Source of the DNA: Aureobasidium sp. EXF-3400
Lineage: Eukaryota; Ascomycota; Dothideomycetes; Dothideales; Saccotheciaceae
DNA: 64,000 nt
Assembly (NCBI GenBank): GCA_024195585.1
Contig: SWBL01000124.1
Coordinates: 1 to 64,000 of the forward strand
Direction of reading: 5' to 3'
Shown here: positions 11,422 to 24,659 of the stretch, piece by piece
How positions within the stretch are numbered: position 1 is the first letter of the stretch
How the letters are laid out: each line of letters starts with the position of its first letter
Notes under the pieces: model-generated
Told to the model about the DNA's origin: nothing
The model's input: only the letters and a program-made list of their open reading frames with translations
Database searches by the model: none
Translations under genes and position numbers: made by a program

Positions 11422-11997
11422 AGTTGAGTTCTGGAGTCGCAGACGTTCGTTCTCGGACAGTAATGCAAGGATGCAGACATGGTATTCCCCGCTATGCGCA
11501 GAACAAGTATACCGAGATATCAAGAGACGAAAAGATAGACTCAGCAAGAATATTATCAAGTCAATGCCTTGAATCGAACCTCAAACGAGCAAAACACAAA
11601 ACCAATCACATCCCACTGGGCCAGCTGCTCATCTCCTTCGTAAACTAGGGAGGGCAACCGAGGGTAAGATGTGTGTTGTTTGTCTTTGATATGTTATGAT
11701 CAGAGTATTCAGGACATGCAGAGGCGAGGAGGGAGAGAAAGAGCTACATATCCTTGACTGCTATCTCACAAGGAAGGTGCTATCGAATTAGTATGGCATG
11801 AGAAGGTATGATCAACCAAGCAGAAAAAGAGAAGGTACGATCTTCAAGACGCTGGCACAGTCGCAGTCTCCCAGTCACAAGACGATTTCATGGAAATAGG
11901 GAATATGGATGTGTTTCGATTTCCTACTTTCTACGGAAACCTGATTCATCCGGCCAAAACTGCCATCTTTTCCTTCTCCTCACCGCAAAACCAATAC
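11422..11997. other. Convergent 3' intergenic stretch
   Basis: The 576 bp lie between the ends of two convergent genes (dsRBD protein and the DUF3638 giant). Short frames only, with no supported gene. Confidence 0.45.
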
Positions 11998-14900
11998 TTA
12001 CTCCGTAGAACTGGAGCTCGAGACCCATTCGCCAGGAACATGACGATGCTCTTCATTCTCAACTTCCTCTTCCTTTTCCTCCTCCTTGCAGCCGTCAAAA
12101 GCATCCTGGCGCAAAGCTCTGCCTTCAACAAGATGACCCATATGCGTCTGAGCAAATCCCTTGCCACCTCTGCGCAAAGAGCATACTTCCTTCAAGAACG
12201 GCAAAGGTGAGCCTTTGGAAGGACATCCGCTCGGCCAACCAATCTTCTTGCGGACATCAGGATCGAAGTAGCCGTCGCTATTGACAACCAAGTCTCCAGC
12301 GCGACGAGTTTGAGAAACCAGACCCAAGAAGCAGCGGAGAGAATCGTAGTTGGCCTCGTCTTCCAGGTACAGAGAGCCTGCGAAGAGACTAAGGTTGCGA
12401 ACAACGGCATCGGAGCAAGCAAACTTTTGGGAAGATCCACCGATAGTGTAGAAATCCATGTCGTTGAAGGAAACCATTGCTTTGTTGAGACGGGGGGCAA
12501 AAGTGTGCAAGCGAACTTTGGGCGAGGTTCTAATCAGGAACATGAGTTCGTTGGCTTCGTACTGGCTGATCAACAAGAGCTTGTTGTGTTCGGAGCTGCT
12601 CAAAACCCAGTTCACTGGGCGAAGGAAATCGTCAATGGGAGACTGTCCCTGCAAAGTTACGGTGCGTGGGAAGTCGTGGCTGACAAACAAGTCAGCGAAA
12701 GCGTCCATGGAGACCTTCTGCTTCTTCATGATGTCCCAAGCACTGGTGTTGGTGAAGACTGTGAAAGCATGTTTCACTGCACTCTGTTTGAAAGCTGCTT
12801 CTGCACCAGTTGCGATGTAGTCGACCAGTCCTTTGCTCACGTTGTGGTTGCATGCTTTGGCTGCCTTGGGTCTCTCGACTTGCCGCTGTTTTTCAATCTC
12901 GTGGGCAAGCTCACGCTCTTGTTCGTTGTCAACAGTGCAGTCTTCCAAACGAGTCTTGTTCATCGAGTCGTACTCCAGCACAAGATGTTGCATCGTCGAG
13001 TCAGATGAGTCGCGGTCAAGGAGGCGCTTGAAGGCACCGATGCGTTCTTCATGTACACCGTAAAGAAGCTCCAAGCTTCGTGATTCGTCTTCCTGAATCT
13101 TTTGCCAGAAGCGCTGGATTCGATTATCGTCACTCATCAACTGGTTGGATGCAGAGGTAGCCGGAAGATATTCTCGCAAGACCTTTTGCTGACGGACATG
13201 TTCGAGACCATGCATTGCTCGCAGAGGCCGAGCAATTTCCAGAGACTGACAAGTCTGTTCCATGCACCAAGCTAAGACATCAAGAGAGGTCAAGTCGTCG
13301 GTATCTTCGCAGCCCTTGAGGTCGCATATGCTTCTGTGGACTTCGGTTGGTGACACGAAGCATAGAGAATGACCATTGCCAAGGTTTCTGAGGCGCATAC
13401 AAGCTGTGAAAAATGTCAGTTTTCTGGAATTGAAGAGATAGAAATCAAATATACCTTGCGTGAGACGGTCCTTGACAAGTCGGGGACCCAATGTGACTGC
13501 GGCATGAACACCCGTGGGAATGGCCAAATCAATACCGCGAGTGTGCACTTCATCGAGGTAGAACAGACAATCGTCAAGTTTTCCTGATAAAGGGGAGATG
13601 CGAAGCGGGGTGGTAGCGCCACTACGATCCAGAACCATAGCCTCATCTCGGTCGTCGAAGTAGATGGCAGCCTTTGCATCGCTTCTGCACTGCAACCACT
13701 GCTGAGCAAGTTGAAGGTTCGTGGCTTCCAAGACTTGGGCACCAACGTCAATCAGTACGTTGATGACGGGATTCTGCTTAGAAATCAGGGAGAGCAGTTC
13801 TTCGACTAAGAGTTTCTTGCCTTTCTCGCCAGCACCGTGGATGTATGTTTGGTTCTCCTTTCGCAGGATAAGATCCAATACCATTGCGTTCGTGTGCAGC
13901 AGTTCGTCAAGATCTTGCTGCTGGATCGAGTGAGGCAGAGTGACTCGACTGTCATTAGTCCCACTGAACCCTGTTATGAGCAGCTCGGCAGAACTTGACG
14001 GAGATGGAATGTCCCAGCCCGAAGCGGACAATCGTTTAGCAAACTCCTTGCCCTCCTTTGGAAAGACCACCTGATTGAGGTAAAAGTCGATAGTCTCCAA
14101 GTTGAATTGCAAGCTGGGAAACACAGACTCTCGGCACAGTACTTGGTCATCTATGTTGATCGCATCCAGTGAAGACAGGTTGTGAGGAAGGCTTCCAGCC
14201 AATGCCCATCCCCTGTAGATGTCCTGGGCGTTTGTGTCTTTAAGTAGAATCTTAAAGCAATCCTCGACTTGCGCCATGCTTAGGCCAGTGTAGTAATAAC
14301 TCAGGCAAGTCAATAGGACTGCCACATCAGGGTGACCAAACTCGGAATTCTGTGTCGGAATGCCTTTGGCCCGGTATGGAACCGCCATTAAGCAGCGCTC
14401 TAGATCGAGTCCGTACTCCACAAGCCATCTCTTTCTCTAGAGCACAAATGACAGCAGATCGTGGGCGAAGTATCCCCGGAAGATAAGGATGGCAACCCAG
14501 TGCCCTGTCTCGGCACAGTCGCGTCTGATGATCGAGAGATCAAGCTCGTTCACATCGCGCGACTTGATGAAGTTGCGAATGGCCTTCCTCGTCGTGGCCG
14601 AGAAGTAGTCGAAAGACACACCTGCAAGTCGCCCTTCGACAGCATCCGTGACCAAATCTTCTAGTAGTTCATTAAAAAGTTGTGGCTTGAGGATCTTAAT
14701 AGCTGGGAATGACTTGCCGTTCAAGTCTGCGTGCACGTTCATCGGGTGCTGCTCTGAGAGACCTATGATGCGAGACTTGACTTGTCGGAGAACGCCTTGT
14801 GCTATCTGCCAGCGATCACTCTTGCCATCAAGCATGTGTTGACTACCAACAGGATAGATGAGTTGTGACTTGATACCAAGAATCTCATCTCTCTCATCAA

Positions 14901-17900
14901 CAATGTCACGACAGACAGATCCCAAGGAGCGCTGAAGGTCCAGAATGGCCGCGGCTAGAGACTTGTCAGAGATCATCTTTTCTCTAGTTATCAGCTTCAT
15001 CGACAAAATCTCCTCAGGCAAGACAATCATGACTCCTCGACTCCTGCGGTAGTCTGTGACGACTTTAGAAATGCCTCTAATGGTCTCACTGCTGATCTTC
15101 GTCTTCCGCGAGAAAGGGATGTGACAAACACGATGTCCCAATAGTCCACCTAGACGTTGCGAAAGCACTTGTTCCGTTTGACGCAAAAGCGGTTTGAGGA
15201 CAACGATACGAACCAGGCGAAGTCCGTCGGCTAACGCAGCAGCTAACATCGGCACGATGACAGAGGACTTCCCCTCGCCCATATTAAGTTGCATGACGGA
15301 GTTCGAGCCCGATCTGGAAGACATCATCTCCTTGGCAACCTTGGCCTGGAGGGGGCGGATGGTAATGTTGTTCTCGATCTCGAGAAGTAACCAGCTGGGA
15401 TGTTCTTCGGTGGACCAGCCCTCTCTACCTGGGGTCCTAAGTTCCTTACGAAGACCTCTAAAGTTCTGCTTCTTGTGCAATATGAGAATGCGCTCAGCGC
15501 GTTGCAAAGAAGCAATGCTCTCAGCTAAGAATAACAGCACAGGTCTCCAAGATGGAGCAATACTCGAGATTTTGGCGACAGAGAGATAGCTCAGGAGATT
15601 TCCTTCGGAACATCGGGGCCACAGGTCTGCAGCGGACAGTATCGCCTCGGCCCTCGTGCTGGGAGCCAAAGCACCATGGATATGCTGCAGAATGTCTTTG
15701 ACCAATTTTGATAGGGCAGCATGATACATCTCGAAGTCACGGCCGCTGAGAGACAAGCTCTGGTCATCCGATTCTACCTTGTAAGATCTGAGGGCTTCCA
15801 AACTCGAGCGCAGAATCAAAGCATAGTCTCTGTGAGTCGAGCTTTGTCGGGCCGAGAGTGTATCAGCAAGACGCTTCAAAGAGGCATCATTCTCGGAGCC
15901 CGCTGACACCGCATCAGTTTGAAGTATCAAAGGGGATGCGGCAATGTAGGTATGGAAGATAGGGATATCCGGTGCATGATTTGAGAGAAGATTCTCAAGA
16001 CTCGGTGCAGGTTTATGACGATCACGGATTGGAGAGTGCTGCAAAGAGACACGAGACCAAGGATACTTGACAAGATTTGATTAAAGCCTCTTCAACTGAT
16101 CTTCGACAACTCGAAGATGAGCCTGGAAATGACGGTTCTTGTGCCATTTCGAGAACCATTGTGCACATTTGTCAAAAGCATGCCCCTCGAAGATCATAGT
16201 GTAAGAGCCCTAAGGTGGCGCCAGCGCTTCATTAGGCCACTGCTCCAGGATAGCGCGAGTATAACGTTTAATCTGCTCGTTGAACTCAGTCATCTTCTTG
16301 TTGTATGTTTCGTACTGCACTTTGCTGGCGCTGCGCGGTAGAGTAGGTGCGTTTCCACTACTCCTGACTTGCTTGGTGATGGTCTCTACATCTGCAGAAG
16401 AACCGTTTGCTAACCTGTACCCATCGTGATTGTGTGGCGGGTCGATTGTGCCGAAAGCTCCAGAAAAAGCAAATGCAAGCAGGGTTCGAAGATACACAAT
16501 GTCCTTAGGCCTTGACTTTAAAGCGATCGCGCAGAATGTGAACATCAGCGGGTACATCATGGCGTCTTTTCTAGCGGTTCGACACATGTTGTAGAGTGCA
16601 CCCCAGTGCGATGGCAAATCCAGGTTGGTAAGTTTATACATGGTCGTCTTTAAGTAGTCGAATGAAGTGCGGTAACCACCAACTTCCCATCTACTTAACA
16701 GTGTAACGAGGTCTGTGTGGACCCAAAGACGGGAAGGCCAAGCATGCACAAGTGATGCAATTCCATGCACTCTCTCAGCTCGGACGTTTTGCTCATATCT
16801 GCCCCGATCGTCGTATAGCCTGTCATCCTCGGTGGCACAAACGAGATCGCTGACCAAGCCGGTTTTCATGACAGACAGATTTCTCTTACGAGCTCTTTCA
16901 AGCAAGAATCGGTCTCCTCGCTCGATTGAAGAACGACTATTCAGACCATAAGCTCTCTCGCAGGTTTGGCGGTGCTTCAAGATTGCCTGTACTGCCAGGA
17001 GAAAATCGTCGTGTTGAGAGTATGCAGGTAAATTCGCGTTCCAGGTCACGCTTTGCATGACCTTCAAGTGTCGCGGGTAGAACTCACGAGAAGGGGTAAG
17101 GGCTGCAATGGCCTCGAGTAGTACAACCTCCTGCTTGTTCAGTGGTAATGATGTGAAAAGAGAGGCTCTCTTAAGAATGTCGATGGCTTCCTCGACACCT
17201 ATGTTGTTGGTGAAAGGGTCGGCCAGGCAGAACGAGGTAAGTGCATGGAGATATGCTTGGTATAAAAGGCCCAGCGTATCCTACGCACCTCGCAGCTTGC
17301 GAAGGTGGCGATCTAGAGAGTAGACAAAATGCTGGCGCTTTGGAACCTTCACATCTTGGACTTTGACGTTGACATGTGTGTTGTTTCTGCAAACTTCAAC
17401 TTCTCCAAAAGGTATCAGGACTTGGCGCTCTTCGGGACAACCAGAAGTGACGGCGCTGCGAAGGACAAGCTTGTTGTGCAAGCCTATCATGGTACCGATG
17501 TTCTGGTTGACGTCCACGATCGCGTTGAACTCAAGAGATCTAAGCTCACCATCCATGTTTACTGCAAAGTGAAGATTGTATCTTGGGAGCTCAACTTCGA
17601 GCTGGAGGGGACGAGAACTATCGTAGGTGATGTGACAGTTTGCAGCTGTGTCGAGCACACTCAAAATTCCTGTCACCTTCCCGCCAATAATGCTGCTTGG
17701 CTCGATGAGACTTTTCGAACCTAGTTGCAATTGCGCTCTGGCTGTAGAGAAGTTTGAGCTGGAGAAAACAATTTTCCAATTGCTCACAGAACTCTGCCAA
17801 GGGTGATCGAGTGGACGAAACTCGACATTACCGGTCGACTCGTCAAGCAGATGGTGAAATGAGTGTACAAAATGATCAGGTAAGATATCCTTGAAGGTAG

Positions 17901-20900
17901 ATCGTGGGAGGGCCTGGAAAACATGGCCATCGATACGACTCTTGATGATGGCTGCGCGGCCGCGAAGCCCTAAATGGATTTCGTTGCCTTCAATGTGCTG
18001 GGAGACACGACAGTCCATGCCAGGAATATCAGAGGCAAAAACTCGAAGGACTGAAGAGCCAAAGATTTGTTGGAACAAAGAAGCTGACCTAATACCATCA
18101 GGAACCTTACCTACCGGCTTGCCGTCAACAAGCATGTGACCACTGAGGAGGTTGAAACAAACTGTTTGACTCCAGCCTCCACGAGCGGGGATCGTGTTAT
18201 TGGAAACCTACGAAGGAGAGATCTTGGATTGGACAGCCCACTTGGGGCCCAGAGTGACGCCATGCCAAATATGTCGAACAGCTAAGTTCAAGCCAGCACC
18301 ATGCGACGGGAGGAGCTGATTTATATGTGGCTCCAATTTGTGCGCTATCTTGGAATGGCGGATCAGACTTTGTTGGACGAGCGAAGGTAAGGTTGTCTTG
18401 TTCACTGGGGTGTTGTCGCAAACCATTGCCTGTGCTTCGGCCGCGATTGAGAGATCATTAGAAGATCCAAGAAGTTGACGGATATGTTTTTCTTCGACAT
18501 CGAAGGTGCTGTAGCATAGAAGAGCGACGAGAAGCAATCTTCCAACGGCATCATTCTGGATGTCTTTATGACCTGAAGATTGGTGGATGTGGGCTTTAAG
18601 TTGGTGACACCACTTGAGGGTGACTTTTCGTGCATCTTTTAGGAGCACAAGGCAGCCAGTCTGTGTCTTAACGTCGGGTGTCAGCGACAAAAGTCTCAAA
18701 GTGAGCTGAATCGTCGTCATCATGCTGTACTGCTTGTCCCAGTTGTTTTCGATAGCGGCCAGTCTTCGCCGAAGCAGAGCGAGCAGTTTCTTACAGTAGG
18801 CGGGATCAAGGAACGCTTCGTGTGCGTGCCGAAGATCATAGGAAGATGGGCTTCCAGCTTCCCACAATGCCTGCAGTAATACAACCGTCATAGCAGGGTT
18901 TGTGTGATCTAAATTGGAGCATCCGAGCTCCCGGAGGATGTTAATGCTTTGGACATATTCTCCAGCCCGAAGACTACCAAATGCAAGAAACTCCTCCTTT
19001 TCCAGACGCATATCGCACTCGTGCTGCTTAGACATTACTTGGTTGGTAGTATGCGTAGTGTTTTCAACTGCCCATTGAAGCTTCTCATACGGACCCTTAG
19101 GGAGTTGTAAGGTGCAATAAGACTTGACATCTGGGGCTTTGTCTGGCCATGTCGACCATTTCCTGGCTACAGAGTCCCAAATCTCATAACTTAGACCATT
19201 ACCATGACATATGGACGTGATAATGGTCGGAAGCTTAGTGACCTTGTAGTGCGAGCCAAGGAATGATTTGACCTTGGAACACAAAGTAATGCGAGTCTTC
19301 CGGCCGACGTATGGCTTGAGCTGTTTATACTCGAGTAATGGCCAAGCATCGCCAGAGATAGAACTAGTCTGGCGCTGACCAATGTCATTGATGATGAGCC
19401 AAGTAGCATCTCTCCAAGCAGCAAACTGCTCGGGGATCCTCAGTTCGAATATGGTAGCCCTGATTTGTTCCTCGGTAGGAGGCAGTGTTTTCTCAATATC
19501 AACGATCTCCATTGCCGCCGCGGTTCTTCTTATCTCGCATTTGCGACATTGGTTTTCGTCGTGGTACTGGTCGCCTTCGAGATCCCAAAAATCTTCGTCA
19601 TGGTCCATTTGTGCATGTTCAGCCATAAGCTGATTGTATGTGGCCATCTTTGTTTCCAGCTCTTGAGTCTTCTTAATCTTGCGTCGTTCGTCAGCTTAAT
19701 CAATTGACTTGCGCAGTTGCTGAAGCGAGTCCGTCTGTTCATAGTAGCGAGAACAGAAGCTGTATCTGGCCGGTTTTGCAAAAACACCCACGGTAGGACG
19801 CGAAGCTTGTAAGTGACGTGTGTTGATGTATGTCTCCACTGCGGTAAGACGATGCATTTGCTCAAGTTTCGGCAGCAAGAGACAGTCGAACGTACTAGCG
19901 GATATCTCTAGTGAATATTCGAGCAGAAGAGGAATATCTCCAGTACAGATTTTGTCGAGAGCAATCCAAAGCTCTGTGACGACTAGTAACGCACCAGACT
20001 TTTCAAGCGGGCTGCAGCTGTATTCAGAAGAGGCAAATTTCCAGTAGTCCTCAATGAGAGCTGCCAGGCTGGCGCAAGCAGAGGTACCACCAGAAGCCAA
20101 CTGAAGGACGGTCTAGGCGTCGAGATATGTTTCAACCCAAAGTTCGACGTCGATGAGTGCTGTAAGCAAATACTTGGCTGTTACTGCAGAGCCAAGTGAA
20201 GGGAGTTTGCTGGGGTCCTGGACGATTCGTGGTGGAGATTGAAGTGCAATTGCCGACAACTGCTTGGAGGGGGCAAGAGGAGCGATAGCTTGGCTCAAGG
20301 CTTGTCGAGTACCAGGAGGCAGTGAGAGGGAAGTGTCATCTACCCAACCGGTCACAGGGAGTTGCTCGATAGCGTCGTAACCCTTGACATGACGTGACCA
20401 TGTCTGTTGAAGGGTTTTGCGGGCTGTTCCAGAAACTTTTTGTGCGCTTGAATTGCCTGACTCACCGTATGCTTGCTCGTACTTGAATGCACGTCTCGCG
20501 AGCTTGACATGAACGACAGAAAGCAAATCAGGATCGACTGACAAGTCACAGCCATGCTGTAAAAGTCGGGCAACAACTTCAATCATCCAGAGCTTGTACT
20601 TCTAAAGAGCTTCTGCAGGATCCAAGGTGATCGAAAGAGTTCGTAGCACTGCGACCTTAAGAAACAGCCAGAAAGGTGCTCTGCGCCACGGATGTTTGGT
20701 ATTCTGCCACAGGACATCGTCTCGGACATGTTTGGATGTCGTAAGTGACGCGTGGTCGGCGCCGATCACGCTCAAGATGGTCATAAGATAATCATTGACA
20801 AAACCGGGATGGGTTGTGTCTCGGGTTTCGTGTAGCTTGGAACCGGCCTTCGTCGCGATGGGATTGTAATGCGCAGGAGGTGGTCCAGTCGCAAGTCGGC

Positions 20901-21452
20901 GTAGTGCAAGTTGTAGCTGCGATTGAAACGAAGCAGCGAAAAACTTGCCCGAGGCACAGGCTACAGCTCGTCCAGGGAAGGTTCTTACAAGCCTACCCTG
21001 CGTGCCCATGACCTTTCCATTGGCCGCGGAGACTTCGAAAGTCTCAATGACGACGGTCTCGGAGTCCTTGCGCAGAACCAAGACAGCAGAATTGTGTTGC
21101 GGAAGGTGTAGAGCAAAACAATCTACGTTGTATGAGTATGTGTTCTAGACGGCTGAGCGTAGTACTTACCACCAGGATTTAAGGCGGTCAAGTGAGCGCC
21201 GAGTAGGTCGTCGCGCAAAGCCCTTGCTTGCTCGGTCTTGTCCAGTGATGTCAGCATCTTTGCAACGGAAGTCCAAGCAGCGCAGCCGCGATTATTGAAG
21301 CTTTGTGTGATGCCTAGCAGGAGGCGCAAGAGATTCTTGTTGGTTGTAGAAAGGTCAGGCTCTTCACTCTGTGGCAGCTGGGGCGGCAAGGCGACATGGT
21401 TGATGAGATTCTGAACGTCTGCAACGCCGAGCGCACCGTTGTTCGCCGCCAT
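11998..21452 (-). pseudogene. Giant DUF6606-DUF3638-DUF3645 gene interrupted by eight in-frame stop codons
   Basis: One reading frame spans the whole locus. Exon 1 is 21452-21170. A 47-nt intron (GTAAGT ... CGTAG) follows, then exon 2 is 21122-13455. A 51-nt intron at 13454-13404 comes next (GTATAT donor; it contains no in-frame stop and leaves the frame unchanged), then exon 3 is 13403-11998. The total is 3119 codons. The N-terminus (LINHVALPPQLPQ) is the DUF6606 start. The centre has a P-loop-like GEGKSS (about 15262-15279) and DERDE. DUF3645 contains LDEVHTRG (13534-13554) and is followed by AVPYRAKG and EFGHPDVAV. Such roughly 3000-residue fungal proteins look like NTPase/helicase relatives of unknown function. 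Eight stops break the frame: TAG at 20602, 20113, 18208, 17281, 16210 and 14437; TAA at 19696 and 16081. All are in the same frame, with conserved protein on both sides and no frameshift. Either it is a recently disabled copy or the stops are bypassed. Confidence 0.85.
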
Positions 21453-23344
21453 GTTGGTCTGCGTCTTAAGTCAACTTCGATCTGATGGTGGGCGCGGAGA
21501 ACGACTGCAGTGACAAGGTCGAGAGGGTGGAACACTGTGCGCGAGACGGGCGAGGGGACTGATAGAAGAAGATTGAACTTACTCGTAGAACGACCACCAG
21601 TTTTGATGAAGGATGTGATCGAACTGTTGTGAAGGTGTTGAGCAAGAGTGATGGTCGAACTTGTTTTGGTTTACCAGAGTGATGTTATGAGCTCACGCCG
21701 AAACGGAGAAGTTCGAGTGACCCTTGAAATCCAAGATGGCTTTATCCAGGTCGAACGAGGCAGAAAACAAAAGTCAGAGAACTAAGAGGAGAAAGAAATC
21801 GAGTGAGAGTGAAAGTGCAGCAGGCTAACAAGAGGGCAGGGTGGAAAGTCTTTCTGAAGAGTGTGAAACTGACGGTGTGATAGGCACAAACGGAGATCAA
21901 CTTGCATGTATGAACCCGAGTTTACGTCCTCACTTCCTTACCGATGAAGCGGATAGGTAGCTGGATTCGAGACACGGAACGATGATAGGTCACATATGTT
22001 CTCCAAGCATAACTGATGGCAGAAATGATGGGTTCAGAAAACAAACGATGAAGAAGAGAAATGCGGGAATCATTCAACGAAACATCCATCCTCACTAAGA
22101 TAAATAGTGAGGCAGCCATAGTAATACAAACCTCTTCATACAGCAGTGAAAAGACCCACTAGAGATGATGTGTGATGAATGTTGTTCGAGAAGCAGGACG
22201 AGAGGTTGGGTTGTCACCAGCCTTCGCACTTGCTGACCCAGGCTGGCTTCGCGGCAGATGCCGGCACAGTTGGTGTCCCTCTTGCTGTGGCAGTCACGAC
22301 TGCGACACTCAACATCTCACGCAGAATCGATTGCGCCTGCTCTTTTGCTTCTTCAATCGAGGAAGATGTCCGACCCCGATCACCCCTGTACGCGCAATTG
22401 AGGATTGCCGCACCTCTGTCAAGACGATCGATAAGAATCTCATGCTATGCGCCCAAAACTCTTTGCCTCGATCGATGCACCAACGGCGACTCTCTGACAG
22501 CAACGGCTACTCAAGAGACAAGAGGACAGAGGGAAAAGAGAAGGGGGATGCCCATGTACACAATTGTCGTCTTTGATGAAGCCGATGCACGACACAACAT
22601 CGGGCTATCTCGAGAGCCGCACGGCCGTGAGCTTGATGCCATGCACGACCTGCAGACTTGTGTCTGACTACCACGCGTCCTGTTTCGTATCCTAACAAGC
22701 GCAGCTTCCTTTTGGTCTCATCGTCCAGTCTGTCTTTCGTGAGCTCCAAGCATATCGTCAGGGTCCGCAGCAGCCGGACGTTCGTGGGTGGAAGAACTAC
22801 CTACACTTTGGCACATGATCCGCCATGTCTACCAGATCCTTTATCTGAGAAGCTGCTGTAGGTTTGACTGCTGTGAAGACTGAATGCGTTCGGCTCTCTC
22901 CCTCTTCATCAAGGCATGGTTGCTGCTCAACTCAGCAAGACCAATGACCGTTCTTTCCATTGGCCTTCAATAGGTCCGCATGGCAGTACACAGTCCTCCA
23001 AAAAGTCGAGATGCGCCCTGTTGAGCGACGATCGCCTTGGATCTGAACAGGAGAACACTCCCACGCCGGTGCTACGGAAGGTGGCGTCTTGATTTACACA
23101 GCAGTTGATGAGGGGTAAGTGAGCTTCTGTTCCAGCAGGTAAGTGGGGGTGTCGTCTTCAAATAGACCAGCCTACCTTCTTCAATTGAATATCCTTTTCT
23201 CTCTGTATACCTGCTTCATCCTTGACTTCTGTCTTCGATTATCGTTGTCTTGATCTACACCCCGCGTCTGCTCTCCACCACGGAACACAATTCCGTACCA
23301 ACCCACCACCACCTACCAACTACACCAGCAAACCCACATTCACA
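21453..23344. other. Gene-poor stretch upstream of the giant gene and of the GFA gene
   Basis: This 1.9 kb should contain the promoters of the divergent DUF3638 giant and the GFA-type gene. A 162-codon plus-strand frame at 22179-22667 has no recognisable domain and is overlapped by other frames, so I do not call it. No repeats or RNA genes were seen. Confidence 0.4.
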
Positions 23345-23805
23345 ATGGCCAAAGGCAGCTGCATGTGTGGCGAAGTCCACTACGAATACACCGTAAGCTA
23401 CTTCGACTCCTCACCAACCCAGTGATTTCTGACGTCCCAATCTTTCAGGGCGAACCAGAAGTAACAGCCCTCTGCCACTGCACCGACTGCCAGAAATGGA
23501 CCGGCGCAGCCTACACCTCCAACGTCGTCGTCCCCCGCAAAAGCTTCAAGGTCACAAAGGGCAAGCCCAAGGACTACGATGCCACCGGTGCTTCCGGCAA
23601 GATCAACAAGCATTGGTTTTGCTCAACTTGTGGTTCTTCTCTGTACACCGAGCTGGAAATCATGCCAGATTCGACATGCATTAAGAGTGGAGGTTTGGAT
23701 GGAGGTGCCGCTAATCATGATATCAAGGTTGAGTTTTACAACAAGGATAGATTGGGGTATACTAAGCCGGTTGAGGGGGCTGATCAGAAGTCTGAGTTCT
23801 CTTAG
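23345..23805 (+). CDS. GFA-family zinc protein (glutathione-dependent formaldehyde-activating type), two exons
   Basis: Exon 1 is 23345-23392 and exon 2 is 23449-23805, giving 134 residues. The 56-nt intron runs GTAAGC ... TTTCAG. The zinc-binding cysteines of the GFA/CENP-V fold are all present: Cys6 and Cys8 (CMC), Cys25, Cys27 and Cys30 (CHCTDC), and Cys74 and Cys77 (CSTC). The length matches the single-domain fungal family. Founding members were described as glutathione-dependent formaldehyde-activating enzymes. Most fungal paralogs have unproven substrates, so the name is a family label. No partner gene of one-carbon metabolism lies next to it. Confidence 0.92.
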
Positions 23806-24659
23806 GTGTGCAGGATAGATGTTTTGAATGGCCGTGATGCTCTGGATTGATGGACATCATGGCTGCTATTGAAATCTTGGGAGGATAAGCTTTTTTGGCA
23901 GATATTTTGGAACATGAAAGATATTGATGCTCGAGTCTTGTTCCGCGTGCCATCTGTCCGTCTGCCGATGAACGAGTCAAGCTCATGGTTGATCTTGTCC
24001 GTGGCTAGCCTACTCGCCCGAATTCATATCGTGGCTTCTGCCATCAGAGTTCATTGTATAACTTCGTTCAGACACCATATTCTTCGGAAAGATAAACGAG
24101 CATCAATACCTACAACGTGAGAGACGATCCCTAGAACATGAGATATCATTTGGTACAGTGCTGTATTCACACGTATACCTTTGACTCAAACCGACAAGTG
24201 AATATTCAAGAACAAGGTCAATCTGGTCGTTTTCTGCCTGTTTCTAGAATGAATGATATCGGAATTCACATCAGAGCTCGAGCAAGTAAGACGGTGGAGA
24301 AAGAGGGTTGGAAAGTATACGTTATTCATACATCATGTTATCGTAAGATATCGTTCGTGACATTCATGATCCGGACCGCTAAGATGAGCCTTTGGTGTGT
24401 TCTACGAACAGAACAACCAAATATGAAGAAAGCAAAAGAGAAATAGAATGGGGGTATCAGAGATCCAAAGCATCTGGTAAAGCGTCCCAGAGTGGATTAC
24501 AAGCAAGTGAAGAAAAAGCTTGGAGCCGGAATGGGGGAAATGTCGGCCCCGTAATAGGTAAACAGGCCTCAGACTGAAAGCAACCCAGTCCTGGAGGCAA
24601 GAAGTGAAGATGATCGCTGTTGACCTTGGCCAGCAAGGACGTCGATGGTTCCGAGTTCG
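23806..24659. other. Convergent intergenic stretch
   Basis: About 850 bp between the GFA gene and a small minus-strand gene. Only short frames without recognisable content. Confidence 0.4.

Noticed and set aside
14437..20604. Explaining the eight stops as introns
   Set aside because: Since flanks share one frame, each intron would need a length divisible by three. Conserved protein runs right up to and past most stops, for example before 14437 and around 17281. Available donors are poor (GTTGCC, GTCTAC, GTCACT). The stops at 16081 (72 nt, GTTGTC donor) and 20113 (60 nt, GTATTT donor) are the only ones where an intron is even conceivable, and the latter would remove the family-like segment DVELWVETYL.
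22179..22667. 162-codon plus-strand open frame
   Set aside because: No domain, biased composition, overlapped by other frames and no splice partner.
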